Shown one piece after another: positions 5,624-5,997 of a DNA stretch of 5,997 bases (position 1 is its first letter; every line of letters starts with the position of its first letter). The notes below the pieces were generated by a model that did no database searches, was not told where the DNA came from, and saw only the letters and a program-made list of their open reading frames with translations. The DNA comes from an uncultured bacterium (lineage in GTDB: Bacteria > Pseudomonadota > Alphaproteobacteria > Rhodospirillales > Rhodospirillaceae). The translations under genes and the position numbers were made by a program. The DNA lies in the NCBI GenBank assembly GCA_903896775.1, contig CAITZE010000397.1, positions 1-5,997 on the forward strand. The letters are read 5' to 3'.

Positions 5624-5997
5624 ATGAGTTCGAGCGACTATAAGGGGAAAGACATCGGCCTCGCGGATTGGGGCCGCAAGGAAATCGCCATCGCCGAAAC
5701 CGAGATGCCGGGCCTGATGGCGCTGCGCACCGAATTCGGCAAGAAGCAGCCCCTGAAGGGTGCGCGCGTCGCCGGCTCGTTGCACATGACCATCCAGACC
5801 GCCGTGCTCATTGAGACCTTGAAGCACCTCGGCGCCGATGTGCGCTGGGCATCCTGCAACATCTTCTCGACCCAGGACCAAGCCGCCGCCGCCATCGCCA
5901 AGGCCGGCACGCCGGTGTTCGCCGTGAAGGGCGAGAACCTGGAAGAATACTGGGACTATACGCACAAGATTTTCGAATGGGCCGACGGCGGCACACC
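5624..5997 (+). CDS. ahcY: Adenosylhomocysteinase (S-adenosylhomocysteine hydrolase), N-terminal part
   Basis: The frame is open to the right edge, giving 124 complete codons of an enzyme usually about 430-470 residues long. AhcY splits S-adenosylhomocysteine into adenosine and homocysteine with bound NAD, removing the product inhibitor of methyltransferases. Visible family blocks are IGLADWGRKEI (11-21), GARVAGSLHMTIQTAVLIETL (46-66, with substrate-binding His54 and Thr56), VRWASCNIFSTQD (73-85) and PVFAVKGENLEEYW (97-110). Residue 86, often His in the STQDHA motif, is Gln here, a conservative-looking change. The NAD-binding domain lies beyond the window. The ATG at 5624 has a good Shine-Dalgarno ten bases upstream and gives the usual N-terminal length. 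ahcY lies downstream of the chvG-hprK-manX-ptsH cluster in Rhizobiales as well, so the neighbourhood is conserved. It probably has its own promoter in the 144-base gap. Confidence 0.95.
   Translation, partial: MSSSDYKGKDIGLADWGRKEIAIAETEMPGLMALRTEFGKKQPLKGARVAGSLHMTIQTAVLIETLKHLGADVRWASCNIFSTQDQAAAAIAKAGTPVFAVKGENLEEYWDYTHKIFEWADGGT

Noticed and set aside
5573..5965. Minus-strand frame at the right edge that could suggest a convergent gene
   Set aside because: The plus strand here encodes clear AhcY sequence with a good ribosome binding site; the antisense frame has no recognisable motif.

Overview
The window is a compact, all-plus-strand stretch of alphaproteobacterial chromosome, GC-rich and almost fully coding, with no mobile elements, RNA genes or CRISPR seen. 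The gene order, the short HPr kinase and the ChvG-type sensor kinase all point to Alphaproteobacteria. The chvG-hprK-manX-ptsH...ahcY order matches the known chvIG/bvrRS neighbourhood of Rhizobiales. The additional adjacent rapZ and enzyme I gene are more typical of Rhodospirillales-like or other non-Rhizobiales groups. I cannot assign a genus.

Layout: (1) 1-905, the C-terminal half of a ChvG/BvrS-type sensor histidine kinase, cut by the left edge. (2) 926-2715, hprK (short HPr kinase/phosphorylase), rapZ (P-loop protein) and a trmO/tsaA-type tRNA methyltransferase gene, tightly packed and probably cotranscribed with chvG. (3) 2716-2902, a non-coding gap that starts with a very AT-rich island holding a perfect TATAAT and a plausible promoter. 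(4) 2903-5479, manX (EIIA-Man type), ptsH (HPr) and ptsI (enzyme I without a GAF domain), with ptsH and ptsI overlapping. (5) 5480-5623, a gap with repeated TTTAACC and TTGCCCAT words, a candidate promoter and a leader hairpin. (6) 5624-end, the start of ahcY (S-adenosylhomocysteine hydrolase), cut by the right edge.

How the genes fit together: PtsI takes phosphate from PEP and passes it to His18 of HPr and then to His15 of ManX. HprK can phosphorylate HPr on Ser49, giving a metabolic input to the relay. No EIIB or EIIC permease gene is present here, so the cluster looks like a regulatory PTS rather than a sugar importer. It sits beside ChvG, an envelope/acid-stress sensor in relatives, and RapZ, a cell-envelope metabolism regulator in enterobacteria. 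AhcY and TrmO are both tied to SAM/SAH metabolism, but a functional link to the PTS is not shown by the sequence.

I did not find a clearly new system. The points most worth checking are the RapZ C-terminus, which lacks the basic tail used for RNA binding in E. coli; the single-domain TrmO placed inside the PTS cluster; and the repeat-rich ahcY upstream region.
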